Positions 51,803-60,984 of a stretch of 64,000 nt of DNA are shown here, piece by piece. The stretch's first letter is position 1; the number at the start of each line of letters is the position of its first letter. Below the pieces are notes generated by a model. It was given only the letters and a program-made list of their open reading frames with translations. It was not told where the DNA came from and did not search any database. Location of the stretch: contig NZ_CANLRP010000010.1 of NCBI RefSeq assembly GCF_947493425.1, forward strand, positions 26,920-90,919, read 5' to 3'. Source of the DNA: an uncultured Microscilla sp. Its GTDB lineage: Bacteria > Bacteroidota > Bacteroidia > Cytophagales > Microscillaceae. Position numbers and translations under genes: made by a program.

Positions 51803-52702
51803 TTATCGGTGAACAGTATATTGGCTGGGGGCTATACTATTTTGCAACATTGCATAGTCGTCTGTTGTCAAAGCAGGCACGTGGTTTCCATTGGTACAGC
51901 CCTTCAGTTGCTCACTGGTGCGAAACCCCACTACCGCTGAAGCCACTACAGGTGTTTGTAACACATATTGGCAAGCTGTAAGGGCTGGGGTTGTCTGGTT
52001 TTTACTACTCATTTTTTGTATTGTTGCCACCACATTTTTTACAGCTGTTGCTGAATGATCTAAATATGCCTGAGCAGGTTTGCCTGCAAGCAAGCCTTTA
52101 GCAAGCGAACCACGGGTAATGACTGATACCTGGTGCTGGCGGAGTAAGTCTAAGCAGGTTTCTTCAGGGCGACGATCGAGTAAGCTATATTGCATCATTA
52201 CGCTGTCAATGTTCGAGCGACTTGCATATTCTCTAATTACGTTAGGACGAATAGACGAAATACCATAAGCCCTTATTTTACCTTGGGTTTTTAAATGCTC
52301 AAATGCTTCTATTACCTCATCTATGGGGTCGTCTATAGTGCCTCCGTGCAATTGGTATAAGTCTATATAATCAGTCCTAAGGCGCTTCAGGCTATCTTCT
52401 ACAGCAGAGATAATGTAGTCTTTACGTGGATTCCAGTTCCAGGCAGTACCTTCTGCATTCCACTGGTTGCCCACTTTGGTAGCAATAATTACTTCTTGGC
52501 GTTTTTGCCCCAAAGCACGACCTAGCAAAGTTTCATTTTTGCCTTGCTCGTATAAGTCGGCAGTATCAAAAAAATTAATCCCCAAGTCTAAGGCTTCTCT
52601 TATAACACGTGTTGATTGGCTTTGAGTACTTTGTAATGACATGCACCCAAAAGCTATTTGGCTTACTTCCAGGCTCGAACGCCCTAATTGATTATATTTC
52701 AT
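51803..52702 (-). CDS. Aldo/keto reductase
   Basis: A 299-residue NADPH-dependent oxidoreductase, cytoplasmic. The catalytic tetrad is visible: Asp46 and Tyr51 in FFDTADLYEQGKNE, Lys76 in IIATKVG, and His in LYQLHGG. The barrel ends with the cofactor segment VVGFRTSEQL. It resembles the general stress/AKR5-type group (YajO/IolS-like). Substrate unknown; stands alone. Confidence 0.92.
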   Translation of the reverse strand: MKYNQLGRSSLEVSQIAFGCMSLQSTQSQSTRVIREALDLGINFFDTADLYEQGKNETLLGRALGQKRQEVIIATKVGNQWNAEGTAWNWNPRKDYIISAVEDSLKRLRTDYIDLYQLHGGTIDDPIDEVIEAFEHLKTQGKIRAYGISSIRPNVIREYASRSNIDSVMMQYSLLDRRPEETCLDLLRQHQVSVITRGSLAKGLLAGKPAQAYLDHSATAVKNVVATIQKMSSKNQTTPALTACQYVLQTPVVASAVVGFRTSEQLKGCTNGNHVPALTTDDYAMLQNSIAPSQYTVHR

Positions 52703-53081
52703 ATTTAAGGTGGCTACTTGCTAAATATTACAGCAAAAACAACTGATAATTCAGGATTTGATTTAATTAAGGTAAGTTTACAAACATAGACAGTTTAGGT
52801 AATCAAGCCCAATGAAAACTTTGTAACCATATTGATTGTTTTAGTCCAAGATTGAAAGAAGGAAATACATTATTTTTCAACCAATCTCAAACACTTGTGA
52901 TTGATGTAAAATAACAAATACAAAACCTTGAGTGAGCTCCATTTGGCCGACTCTGAACAACTTTGTGAACTTAGTCAAACCACAAAATAACCTACTCTAC
53001 CAAACATCACCACTGATCGGTATAAGGTGAAATAAACAAGTATTTTATTTCCTTGAAGCACTTTATTTTTTCTGTTTTATT
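52703..53081. other. Intergenic stretch without recognised genes
   Basis: About 380 bp upstream of the MBL-fold lipoprotein and divergent from the aldo/keto reductase gene. Nothing recognised except the -7 box at its right edge. Confidence 0.55.
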
Positions 53082-53089
53082 TAGCTTTG
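53082..53089 (+). promoter_or_regulatory. -7 element (TAGCTTTG) of the MBL-fold gene
   Basis: TAGCTTTG matches TAnnTTTG and lies 30 nt upstream of the ATG at 53120. No good -33 box. Confidence 0.45.
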
Positions 53090-53119
53090 CTCAAACACAT
53101 AAACTAATTATCTATTTCC

Positions 53120-54112
53120 ATGAAGTCATTACTACTTATTTGCTCTGTATTTATTACAGCCCTGACTGCCTGCCATCACTCCTCTACCAATGCTACAACA
53201 AAACAAACCCAGCCAAATAATATTCAACCAACACCTGTCAAAGCCCAACAATACCTGGTAGTACTTGGCATAGCACAAGACGCAGGGTATCCACAGGCAG
53301 GTTGTACCAAAAATTGTTGCAAAGATGTATGGCAAAATACTCATAAGAAAAAACTTGCCGTAAGTTTGGGGGTTATAGACCAACAAGAAGGCAAAAAGTG
53401 GATGATAGAAGCTACCCCTGATTTTCGTGAACAATTACAGGTATTGAACAAGTTTCAGGCTTCAGAGTCTATGCTTCCTCAGGGCATTTTCCTTACCCAC
53501 GGTCACATAGGACACTATAGTGGACTCATACATTTGGGAAGAGAAGCCATGGGAGCCCAAGGAGTGGCGGTATACGTGATGCCACGAATGAGACAATACC
53601 TCACCAATAATGGTCCCTGGAGTCAATTAGTGAGTTTGAAAAACATTTATCTCCAACCTATTCAGGCAGACTCTAGCTTTCAGTTAAGTCAACAAATCCA
53701 AATCACGCCTATACAAGTACCTCATCGTGATGAGTTTACCGAAACAGTGGGGTATCAAATAAAGGGTAGTAAAAAAACAGTATTGTTTATTCCTGATATT
53801 AATAAATGGCAAAAGTGGGAGCTAAAATTGACAGAAGTAATTAAAACAATAGACATTGCTTTAATTGATGGTACTTTTTACAAAAATGGTGAAATAGCCA
53901 ACCGTGATATGTCACAAATTCCTCATCCATTTGTAGAAGAAACCACCGCTTTGTTGAAAGATATACCTGCCTCAGAAAAGTCCAAAGTTTATTTTATTCA
54001 CTTCAACCATACCAATCCGCTGATTAACCCTGGTAGTAAAGAAAGAAAAGAAGTAAACAAACAGGGATTTAATATAGCACAGGAAGGGCAAATCATTCGT
54101 TTGGATCAATGA
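53120..54112 (+). CDS. MBL-fold hydrolase lipoprotein, PqqB-like
   Basis: A 330-residue lipoprotein (lipobox ALTAC, Cys18). The metallo-beta-lactamase fold is seen from LGIAQDAGYPQAGC, as in PqqB-type proteins, to THGHIGHYSGLIHLG (His127, His129, His132) and later HRDEF, FIPDIN, IDGTFY and HFNHTNP. The usual HxHxDH is HxHxGH here, so one metal site lacks its Asp. A Cys pair (NCC) lies near residue 66. Role unknown; not linked to PQQ genes. Confidence 0.82.
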   Translation: MKSLLLICSVFITALTACHHSSTNATTKQTQPNNIQPTPVKAQQYLVVLGIAQDAGYPQAGCTKNCCKDVWQNTHKKKLAVSLGVIDQQEGKKWMIEATPDFREQLQVLNKFQASESMLPQGIFLTHGHIGHYSGLIHLGREAMGAQGVAVYVMPRMRQYLTNNGPWSQLVSLKNIYLQPIQADSSFQLSQQIQITPIQVPHRDEFTETVGYQIKGSKKTVLFIPDINKWQKWELKLTEVIKTIDIALIDGTFYKNGEIANRDMSQIPHPFVEETTALLKDIPASEKSKVYFIHFNHTNPLINPGSKERKEVNKQGFNIAQEGQIIRLDQ

Positions 54113-54165
54113 TTATTCAGAAGCACCCCCATACTTGGCATAATATTTTGTATAGGGTATAATAA

Positions 54166-54196
54166 AAAAAGGCAGATTTTAAAAAAATCTACCTTT
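54166..54196 (+). terminator. Terminator of the MBL-fold gene
   Basis: A 12-bp stem (AAAAGG and AGATTT arms) with one mismatch and a short A-rich loop. It lies 54 nt after the stop at 54112. Confidence 0.65.
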
Positions 54197-54345
54197 TCAG
54201 CGAAACTATCTTCAAACTTTTACTAAAACTTACTTTGTTAAACTATCAACAATAAACTTGCTGATAATCCCATAGAAGAGTCTATGTGTCTATACTAAGA
54301 ACCGTTTTATTAGTCTAATTATTGTACTTTCTAAAAAAAAATTAT

Positions 54346-55560
54346 TTAATTGCTCTTTAGTTTTGCCCCTATCAATTTCACAATATCACTCGCAACCTCT
54401 TTTTTAGACTTCAAAGGCAACTGATTTACAGCATCTTTACCTCTTTCTATAATAGTAACCTTATTGGTATCATGCCCAAAACCTGCCCCTTTTTCATTTA
54501 AAGAATTTAGTACTATCATATCAAAGTTTTTCTTTTCCAACTTGCGATTGGCATTTGCCAACTCATCTTGGGTTTCCATAGCAAAGCCTGTAATCACTTG
54601 GTCATTTCGTTTAATAGCTCCCAGAGTTTGGGCAATATCTACTGTACGCACCAGTTCAATTTGCATTCCCTCCTGCCCTTCTTTCTTCTTTATTTTTTGA
54701 TTTGCCACAGTTTTTGGGGTAAAATCGGCTACTGCTGCTGCCAATACAACTACCTTTGCCTGGTCAAATTGTGCACGGGTAGCTTCAAACATTTGTTGGG
54801 CTGAGGTTACCCTTACTATATTTACCCTGGGATGGGTGAGGCTCAACTTACTTGGTCCGCTTACCAGCGTAACCTCTGCACCTTGTTCGGCAAGACGCTC
54901 GGCAATTGCGTACCCCATTTTACCAGTAGAGTGGTTTCCAATATAACGCACCGGGTCTATAGCTTCATAGGTAGGGCCTGCAGTTACTACGGCTTTAATG
55001 CCTGCCAGGGGTTGTTCTTGGGCAAACATCGAAGCCAAAAAAGCCACAATATGCTCAGGTTCTGCCATGCGTCCTTGCCCTACCAACCCACTGGCAAGCT
55101 CACCATGTTCGGAAGGAATAATGGTGTTGCCAAAAGCTTGTAAAAGATTAAGGTTATTTTGGGTAGAGGGATGCTGGTACATGTCAAGATCCATAGCCGG
55201 CGCAAACAACACCGGACACCTTGCCGAAAGATAGGTAGCCTGCAAAAGGTTATCGCACACTCCCTGAGCACACTTTGCCAACACATTGGCAGTGGCAGGT
55301 GCTATCAGCATTACATCAGCCCAAAGTCCTAAATCTACGTGATTGTTCCAAGTCCCGGTTTTGTCTTTTACAAAATCTGACAATACTGGATTTTTGGAGA
55401 GAGTAGACAAAGTAAGGGGAGTGATAAAACCTTGAGCTGCTTCGGTCATAATAATTTTCACTTCTGCACCTTCTTTTACTAACAATCGGGTTAATAAGGC
55501 TGACTTGTAAGCGGCTATGCTTCCGCTTACTGACAACAGTATTTTTTTACCTTTCAGCAT
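54346..55560 (-). CDS. coaBC: Phosphopantothenoylcysteine synthetase/decarboxylase
   Basis: Bifunctional enzyme of coenzyme A synthesis: couples cysteine to 4'-phosphopantothenate and decarboxylates the product. It has 404 residues. The N-terminal flavodoxin-like CoaC part shows SVSGSIAAYK, APATANVLAK and PAMDLDMY; the region where E. coli has a catalytic Cys reads ASGLVGQGRMAEP, so that Cys is missing, as in related bacteria. The C-terminal CoaB part has TAGPTYEAIDPVR and NHSTGKMG. In many relatives this gene follows rpoZ; here it stands alone. Confidence 0.94.
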   Translation of the reverse strand: MLKGKKILLSVSGSIAAYKSALLTRLLVKEGAEVKIIMTEAAQGFITPLTLSTLSKNPVLSDFVKDKTGTWNNHVDLGLWADVMLIAPATANVLAKCAQGVCDNLLQATYLSARCPVLFAPAMDLDMYQHPSTQNNLNLLQAFGNTIIPSEHGELASGLVGQGRMAEPEHIVAFLASMFAQEQPLAGIKAVVTAGPTYEAIDPVRYIGNHSTGKMGYAIAERLAEQGAEVTLVSGPSKLSLTHPRVNIVRVTSAQQMFEATRAQFDQAKVVVLAAAVADFTPKTVANQKIKKKEGQEGMQIELVRTVDIAQTLGAIKRNDQVITGFAMETQDELANANRKLEKKNFDMIVLNSLNEKGAGFGHDTNKVTIIERGKDAVNQLPLKSKKEVASDIVKLIGAKLKSN

Positions 55561-55741
55561 TTGTTAAAAGCTTGTTTTATAATGTAATATGAATAAACAG
55601 GCATGTCTATTAAACTATACCAGCATTGCCCGTGCACACAGGCGAGTTATCAAGGCAATATTACTACTTTTTTATTACTCTATTTCTCAGGTTTTCACTG
55701 AATAGCCCTAAAACAAATAAATTATGGACTTGAAGGCAAAT

Positions 55742-55772
55742 AAAAAGCACCACGAGTGTCGCGGTGCTTTTT
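55742..55772. terminator. Terminator-like hairpin between coaBC and vat-like gene
   Basis: 10-bp stem AAAAAGCACC/GGTGCTTTTT with a further 3-bp inner stem. Symmetric A and T runs let it act in both directions. It lies 390 nt beyond the vat-like stop. Confidence 0.7.
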
Positions 55773-56001
55773 ATTATAAATATCTGATTATAAAAGTATT
55801 ATTTCTCATGTTTGGGCTTACAGGCTTCTCCCCTCATCACAAATGCCTGATTGCTTGATCTAGTACCTCAACCTCTAAATATCTGATACATTATTTCGGC
55901 GATATTTGCCCCCTGACTTTACTTCAAAAATATCGCGTAGCTCCGGTTCCGATATGCATCAGAATTGTAAACTAACTCTGCTCAATTAGCCGTTGGCAGA
56001 G

Positions 56002-56044
56002 CCCCGAAACAAGTTCGGTTCACAACCCCGAACTTGTTTCGGGG
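56002..56044. repeat. Perfect 17-bp palindrome of a dispersed repeat family
   Basis: CCCCGAAACAAGTTCGG and its exact complement, 9-nt loop. The GCCCCGAAnCAAGTTC core and the CGGTTTTTG segment nearby recur, inverted in part, at 10801-10884. It has no T-run, so it is not a simple terminator. Confidence 0.7.
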
Positions 56045-56161
56045 GATTTAGAAACTCGGCACAGCAAAGCTGTAGCCATCGGTTTTTGACATAATTTATT
56101 TTTTGTCGCTTGGCTGGTTCTGCAAAGTTAAACATACACTTATACTTTAGCGATAAGTCAA

Positions 56162-56791
56162 CTATTTACAATGATTCAATGCTTCTACATCGTTGCTAGT
56201 CAATAAATGAACATTTCGAGTAATTTTTTCTAACTCCCAATTCCACCATTGTATTTTCAACAATTGGCTGACTACTTCCGGAGAAAAACGGAGGCGAATT
56301 TCTTTTGCCGGATTGCCTCCTACTACAGCATAGGGTGGCACATCTTTGGTGACAACTGCGTGGCTACCAACGATAGCTCCATCGCCAATGGTTACTCCTG
56401 CCATTATGGTGGCTTTATACCCCAGCCACACATCATTGCCAATAGAGATGTTACCTTTACTAGGGTAACTTTTACCTTCCATTGCTCCTTCCCATCCGTT
56501 ACCAAAAACAGCAAACGGATAGGTAGATATAGCATCAGTCAGATGATTGGCTCCATTCATAATAAACTGTACGTCGGAAGCTATCATACAAAACTTGCCA
56601 ATAATGAGTTGGTCACCCGTAAAATCAAAATGATACTTTACGTTTTTTTCAAAGTTTTCTACATTCTCAAAATCATCATAATAAGTATAGTCACCCACTA
56701 TGATATGAGGATTTTTAATAATGTTTTTCAAAAAACACAAACGGTCATAATGTGTCAATGGATACACGGTGTTAGGGTCGGGTCCTTGCAT
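56162..56791 (-). CDS. Vat/CatB-type xenobiotic acetyltransferase
   Basis: The ATG at 56791 gives 209 residues (TTG one codon up). A left-handed beta-helix acyltransferase that follows the Vat streptogramin A acetyltransferase layout: GPDPNTVYPLT at the start, VGDYTYYDD, IGKFCMIASDV, MNGANH (catalytic His), TYPFAVFGNGWE, IGNDVWLGYKATIMAGVTIGDG and WWNWELEKI. Vat enzymes inactivate group A streptogramins with acetyl-CoA; chromosomal relatives in environmental bacteria may have other substrates. Its flank carries a dispersed repeat. Confidence 0.9.
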   Translation of the reverse strand: MQGPDPNTVYPLTHYDRLCFLKNIIKNPHIIVGDYTYYDDFENVENFEKNVKYHFDFTGDQLIIGKFCMIASDVQFIMNGANHLTDAISTYPFAVFGNGWEGAMEGKSYPSKGNISIGNDVWLGYKATIMAGVTIGDGAIVGSHAVVTKDVPPYAVVGGNPAKEIRLRFSPEVVSQLLKIQWWNWELEKITRNVHLLTSNDVEALNHCK

Positions 56792-56976
56792 CAAATTAGC
56801 TTATTAAAACGTGTAAATGGTGGGCAAATCGCTTTTAATGGCTGTAACTATAAAGCAAACTGCATTGCTTGCCCTCAACCAAAAGTAGCAAAAAATAAAA
56901 TAAGTTACAATGCTTTCTACTGCACTAAAAGTAACAGGTAAATTTAGGTAACTATTGACTTTTTTCTAAAGAAAAA

Positions 56977-57004
56977 AAAGCCTGCTCTTCTCAGAACAGG
57001 CTTT
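56977..57004 (-). terminator. Terminator of the TPR lipoprotein gene
   Basis: 8-bp stem AAAGCCTG/CAGGCTTT, 12-nt loop, followed on the minus strand by T8. It lies 93 nt past the stop at 57097. Confidence 0.85.
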
Positions 57005-57096
57005 GTATATTTTAAATAGACAAGTTACAAACGGTATACTTCAAGTAAATAATTCATCAAAGTATCCAGCTTGTGAATGCCCCATCAAAATCAACA

Positions 57097-59016
57097 TTAC
57101 TTGATAGCATCCATAAATGAAGCCTTGGTTTTGTACTTGAAGAACTCAGCATCTTTCAAAGCTTTTGCCTTCAAATCACTCTTCAACTCTACTGCTTTTT
57201 TCAAGTTTTGAGTAAGCTCTCCTTCGTTGCCCTGACGAGCAGCTACTACTGCCAATGCATAGAAAGTAGTGGCATCTTTGTCATTCATTTTTGCCGCAGC
57301 ATTAAACGAAGCCTTTGCTTGCTCATAGTCGTTGGCCTCTAACAAGTAAGCCAAACCTTTGTTGAAGTAGTTAGGCACAGTACTGGCGGCACTTGCTAAC
57401 AACTCATACGCTTCTTTGTATTTACCATCGTCGCGAGAGGTAGCCTGCTGAATCGCATAGTAACCTTTGATTCCATTCAACAATCCAGTCATTGCAGGGT
57501 TGTCACCCGCGCCTATTTCTACGGCTTTCTTAAAAGACTCTTCTGCTTTGGCATTGTCACCTTTCATCAAGTAAGCCATACCCATGTTGTAGTAAATCTC
57601 ACCTGATTCTTTTTTACCCTTTGCCTTTTCAAAAGAAGCCAATGCCTTTTCAACATAAGAGTTGTCTTTGGTCAATAAGGCTACATCTAAGTAAGCAGCA
57701 CCCAAGTTGTTGTTTACTTTCCAGGTATCATATTTGGTAACCGCTTTTTCTAACCATTTTACACGGTTGGTGTAGTTAGGGTTGTTGGCAGCCATATACA
57801 AGAACTCAGTCTCAGTCAATTTGTCGGCTGGCTCTTCACCTTTTACAATTTTGTCCAAAATGTTCTCCATGTCAGCTTTAGACTTGGTAGTACCTGGCAC
57901 AGTGATGTCCATTTTTGCGTAACGCATTTTTGGGTAAATCTCGTCCATCATTGTATTGTAATAAGCAAGACCTTGTAGTTTCTTTTCTTTTTCTACAAAT
58001 CCACCGCTTCCGTCTACGATACCTACTACTTCCGTCTTTTGATCTTCGTTCAAAGAACTTCCTTGTACCAAAGTTTTGAATTCCGGCCAGGTAGCTTCCA
58101 AAGTTTTGTTATCAAACTGAAAGTCAAACTTCTTTACTTTCTTGCCATAGTCAAAAGCTTTCATCATCATCTTCATTTGATTGCCCACTGCGCTTGAACG
58201 CTGACCTGGCAAGTTTTGGTTGATAGCTACACGTCCTTCAGGAGAGTGAGAGCTTGCCCCATTTGCTTTGAACTCAGGGATATTATCAACATTTTCAAAC
58301 TGAGAAGCCATTGCTTTGAAAGCAGCTTTGGCAAGATCAATTGTATTTTTATTGTCACCAGTGGTGGCAGTTACGCGAGAGCTACCTTGCTCAAAGTTGA
58401 TGTTGTAAGAAGTAGTTTTATCACTTTCTTTTGTCCAACCATCTTGAGCATAAGCAAATGGGCTTTTACCAGCAGCGTTAGAAATACCATCTACAGGATT
58501 TTTAACCAAACGACTGGTAGTAGCTACACCTACTACAGGGCTACCAGCGCTCATTACACCAATAGGACCAAATCTTTTGCTTTTTTTACCTTTGCTTGCT
58601 ACACCATAAATGATAACAAAACCTTGCTCATGCTTTTCTTCGTAAGCAAAATTCATTTTTTTGCTGATTTTTGGCTCCTCAGTGCCACCAGCATACTTAT
58701 CGCCATCAAATTCAATGGTTCCAGCGTTGGTTTTATCTGCAGGATCTTTACCCTTGATAAATTTAGTAGCATCACCAGAAGCGTAAGCTACTTCTAAGGC
58801 ATACTTAGTGCCTTTTTTCATCATTTTTACGGGTAACTTTGCTGACAAAGTAAATCCTACATTACTTCCATGCAATTCAAGAGGGTTAGGCTCTACCGTG
58901 AGTTGTTGTTGCTCCGCTAACTTGGCCATTTCTGCAAGAGGATCACTACATCCTGTTACAAATGCAATAGCAAACAGAAACGTAAGTCCCAGTAAGCTTC
59001 TTTTCATTTGACTCAT
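57097..59016 (-). CDS. TPR lipoprotein with possible OmpA-like middle domain
   Basis: A 639-residue lipoprotein (lipobox VTGC, Cys23). Residues 40-200 are beta-rich. Residues about 205-290 look like a degenerate OmpA-type peptidoglycan-binding domain (INFEQGSSRV, then NGASSHSPEGRVAINQNLPGQRS in OmpA-like order); this is a tentative reading. The C-terminal 200 residues hold at least four TPRs (YNMGMAYLMKGDNAKAEESFKKA is the clearest). It probably anchors to the outer membrane and scaffolds other proteins. Monocistronic. Confidence 0.78.
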   Translation of the reverse strand: MSQMKRSLLGLTFLFAIAFVTGCSDPLAEMAKLAEQQQLTVEPNPLELHGSNVGFTLSAKLPVKMMKKGTKYALEVAYASGDATKFIKGKDPADKTNAGTIEFDGDKYAGGTEEPKISKKMNFAYEEKHEQGFVIIYGVASKGKKSKRFGPIGVMSAGSPVVGVATTSRLVKNPVDGISNAAGKSPFAYAQDGWTKESDKTTSYNINFEQGSSRVTATTGDNKNTIDLAKAAFKAMASQFENVDNIPEFKANGASSHSPEGRVAINQNLPGQRSSAVGNQMKMMMKAFDYGKKVKKFDFQFDNKTLEATWPEFKTLVQGSSLNEDQKTEVVGIVDGSGGFVEKEKKLQGLAYYNTMMDEIYPKMRYAKMDITVPGTTKSKADMENILDKIVKGEEPADKLTETEFLYMAANNPNYTNRVKWLEKAVTKYDTWKVNNNLGAAYLDVALLTKDNSYVEKALASFEKAKGKKESGEIYYNMGMAYLMKGDNAKAEESFKKAVEIGAGDNPAMTGLLNGIKGYYAIQQATSRDDGKYKEAYELLASAASTVPNYFNKGLAYLLEANDYEQAKASFNAAAKMNDKDATTFYALAVVAARQGNEGELTQNLKKAVELKSDLKAKALKDAEFFKYKTKASFMDAIK

Positions 59017-59144
59017 GATTTAAAAAATTTTAGGTTTTTTAACTTTTAAAGTAGTTTATTGCTGATGCAATTTTAATACTTATTTTTTGTAAAATAAAAA
59101 AAAAAATCGCTATTTTGTACAGTTCCTAGTTCACTTTATCGGTT

Positions 59145-59369
59145 ATGATACAGCGAATTCAATCATTTTTTGAGAAACAAGCTTTTGGGGTTTGCACATT
59201 TTTAGGAGAAAAGATGGGGATAGCAAAATCAAGCATCCGACTATTCTTTATTTATACCTCCTTTTTAACATTTGGCTCACCCATTATCATTTATCTCTCT
59301 ATTGCGTTTGTTATGAACATGCGTAAACATTTCCGTAAGGGTAAACATCCTTCTGTTTGGGATATTTAA
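59145..59369 (+). CDS. PspC domain protein
   Basis: A 74-residue small membrane protein with a PspC-like domain: a cytoplasmic part (FGVCTFLGEKMGIAKSSIRLFFIY) and a membrane helix (FGSPIIIYLSIAFVM), then a basic tail. PspC proteins sense envelope stress, usually with other Psp partners, none of which is here. Divergent from the TPR lipoprotein gene. Confidence 0.85.
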   Translation: MIQRIQSFFEKQAFGVCTFLGEKMGIAKSSIRLFFIYTSFLTFGSPIIIYLSIAFVMNMRKHFRKGKHPSVWDI

Positions 59370-59452
59370 TCTTAAGGTGGATAAAACTTGCCAGAAACTC
59401 AAGCTACTTTTAAACATTGCACAAAGGGTTGAATACTTAGAAAGCGACAAAT

Positions 59453-60463
59453 TTAAGAGATTAAATCATGAAACCTTCTTTTCTTCTTAAAAAAGTACGC
59501 AAAAACTAAACTTTGTCCCAACATTTGCGGATGTATTGCATAATTTGGGTTGCTTTTTCGCTTCTTCTGCCAAAACCTTACGTTGGTATAAAATTTCCAA
59601 TAAGCCCTCGAAATAGCCAAAGCGTCTTTTACCTGCCCTTTGAGCATAAAATGTAACCAAGCCACTCCATCTAACCAAAAACGCCACCATAGCGTAGCCC
59701 ATACTTTGCCTTTAGGTAAATTTTTGTATAACAAAGCCAGGTTATTTCTGAAATTGAGGTAAGTTTTGCGAGGGTTAGACTTGGGCAATGTGCCGCCTCC
59801 TACATGATAAACTTCACTGGTTCCAACATAATATACTTGATAGCCCGCATTTTTGAACCTCCAGCATAAGTCAATTTCTTCCATGTGAGCAAAAAAATCA
59901 TTATCTAAGCCACCTTGTTGCCAGTAAAGTGATGCCCTCACAAACATACAAGCACCTGTTGCCCAAAATATTTCATAAATATCGTTGTACTGTCCTTTGT
60001 CTGCTTCTATCTCGTCAAAGATGCGTCCCCGGCAAAACGGATAACCCAATTTATCTATAAAACCTCCGGCAGCTCCGGCATATTCAAAGTCAGATTTGCA
60101 ATGAAACGCCTTAATTTTGGGTTGGCAAGCTGCCACTTGAGGGTGGGTATCCATAAATTCTACCATAGGCTGCAGCCATTGTGGGGTTACTTCCACGTCG
60201 GAGTTGAGCAACACATAATACTCCGCCTCTATGTCTTTGAGCGCAATATTGTACCCTTGGCTGAACCCAGTATTTCTTTCCATTTCTATTAGGCGTACCT
60301 CTGGGTAAGTGTTTTTCATAAAATCAATGGAGTCGTCAGTAGAGGCGTTGTCAGCTACTACAATGGCATGGTGGTCACTATATTGGATAACTGAGGGGAG
60401 AAATTTTTCCAGAAACGCTCTTCCATTATAGTTCAGAATTACTACGGCAACTTTGGGTGTCAT
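59453..60463 (-). CDS. Family 2 glycosyltransferase
   Basis: A 336-residue GT2 enzyme: VAVVILNYNG at the start, DNASTDDS for nucleotide-sugar binding, GFSQGYN, then the metal-binding NSDVEV, and HMEEIDLCWR near residue 205. A basic C-terminal region (KKKRRFHDL) follows. It probably adds sugars to a surface polysaccharide or glycan. Sugar donor and acceptor unknown; no sugar gene cluster surrounds it. Confidence 0.92.
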   Translation of the reverse strand: MTPKVAVVILNYNGRAFLEKFLPSVIQYSDHHAIVVADNASTDDSIDFMKNTYPEVRLIEMERNTGFSQGYNIALKDIEAEYYVLLNSDVEVTPQWLQPMVEFMDTHPQVAACQPKIKAFHCKSDFEYAGAAGGFIDKLGYPFCRGRIFDEIEADKGQYNDIYEIFWATGACMFVRASLYWQQGGLDNDFFAHMEEIDLCWRFKNAGYQVYYVGTSEVYHVGGGTLPKSNPRKTYLNFRNNLALLYKNLPKGKVWATLWWRFWLDGVAWLHFMLKGQVKDALAISRAYWKFYTNVRFWQKKRKSNPNYAIHPQMLGQSLVFAYFFKKKRRFHDLIS

Positions 60464-60505
60464 GTGAATGGCTACAGTTTTTTGGCAGGTATATAAAAAG
60501 TAAAA

Positions 60506-60546
60506 CCTCTTTGACTATATCCAGCAAGGGACTTATATCAAAGAGG
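60506..60546 (-). terminator. Terminator of the YbaB gene
   Basis: 9-bp stem CCTCTTTGA/TCAAAGAGG with a 23-nt loop, followed on the minus strand by TTTTACTTTTTA. It lies 23 nt after the stop. Confidence 0.7.
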
Positions 60547-60568
60547 AATAAATGAGTAAAAAATGAGT

Positions 60569-60901
60569 TTACATCATGTTATTGAGGTCGAAACCAGGGA
60601 TATTGGGCATCACTCCCTGAGTAGCTTTTTGCATTTCTTCTTTGGCTACCACGTCTGCTTCTTCTAAAGCTTTATTTATTGCTGCCACAATCAAATCTTG
60701 CATCATGTCCTGATCTTCAGGTTTTACAAGGTCTTTATCCACCTCTATTGAAATTACCTGTCGTTTACCATTCACAGTAGCTTTTACCATTCCAGCACCC
60801 GACTCAGCAGTTACTTTTACCTGGGCGAGGCTATCTTGCACTTCCTTCATCTTATCTTGCATCTCCTTCACCTTTCCCATCAAATTATTCAAGTCAAACA
60901 T
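60569..60901 (-). CDS. YbaB/EbfC nucleoid-associated protein
   Basis: A 110-residue dimeric DNA-binding protein. It starts MFDLNNLMGKVKEMQDKM, has the central strand segment AGMVKATVNGKRQVISIEVD and the helix LIVAAINKALEEA, all typical of the family. It binds DNA without strong sequence specificity and is often near dnaX or recR, which are not here. Confidence 0.93.
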   Translation of the reverse strand: MFDLNNLMGKVKEMQDKMKEVQDSLAQVKVTAESGAGMVKATVNGKRQVISIEVDKDLVKPEDQDMMQDLIVAAINKALEEADVVAKEEMQKATQGVMPNIPGFDLNNMM

Positions 60902-60934
60902 ATTTTTGAGGTTTATATGATTCGCATCTTTTTA

Positions 60935-60942
60935 CAAAAATA
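60935..60942 (-). promoter_or_regulatory. -7 element (TATTTTTG) of the YbaB gene
   Basis: Minus-strand TATTTTTG matching TAnnTTTG, 34 nt upstream of the ATG. Weak -33 box. Confidence 0.45.
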
Positions 60943-60984
60943 ACCAAAAAGAATTGTTTTCATAGTACCCTTACTAATTCAGGT

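Larger units (their letters stand above)
55561..56161. other. 601-bp gap with dispersed-repeat hairpin and terminator
   Basis: No gene recognised. It holds a terminator-like hairpin (55742-55772), an 11-bp direct repeat AAATATCTGAT (near 55775 and 55876), and the strong 17-bp palindrome at 56002-56044. Composition shifts toward GC over 55900-56090, unlike flanking spacers. Confidence 0.6.
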
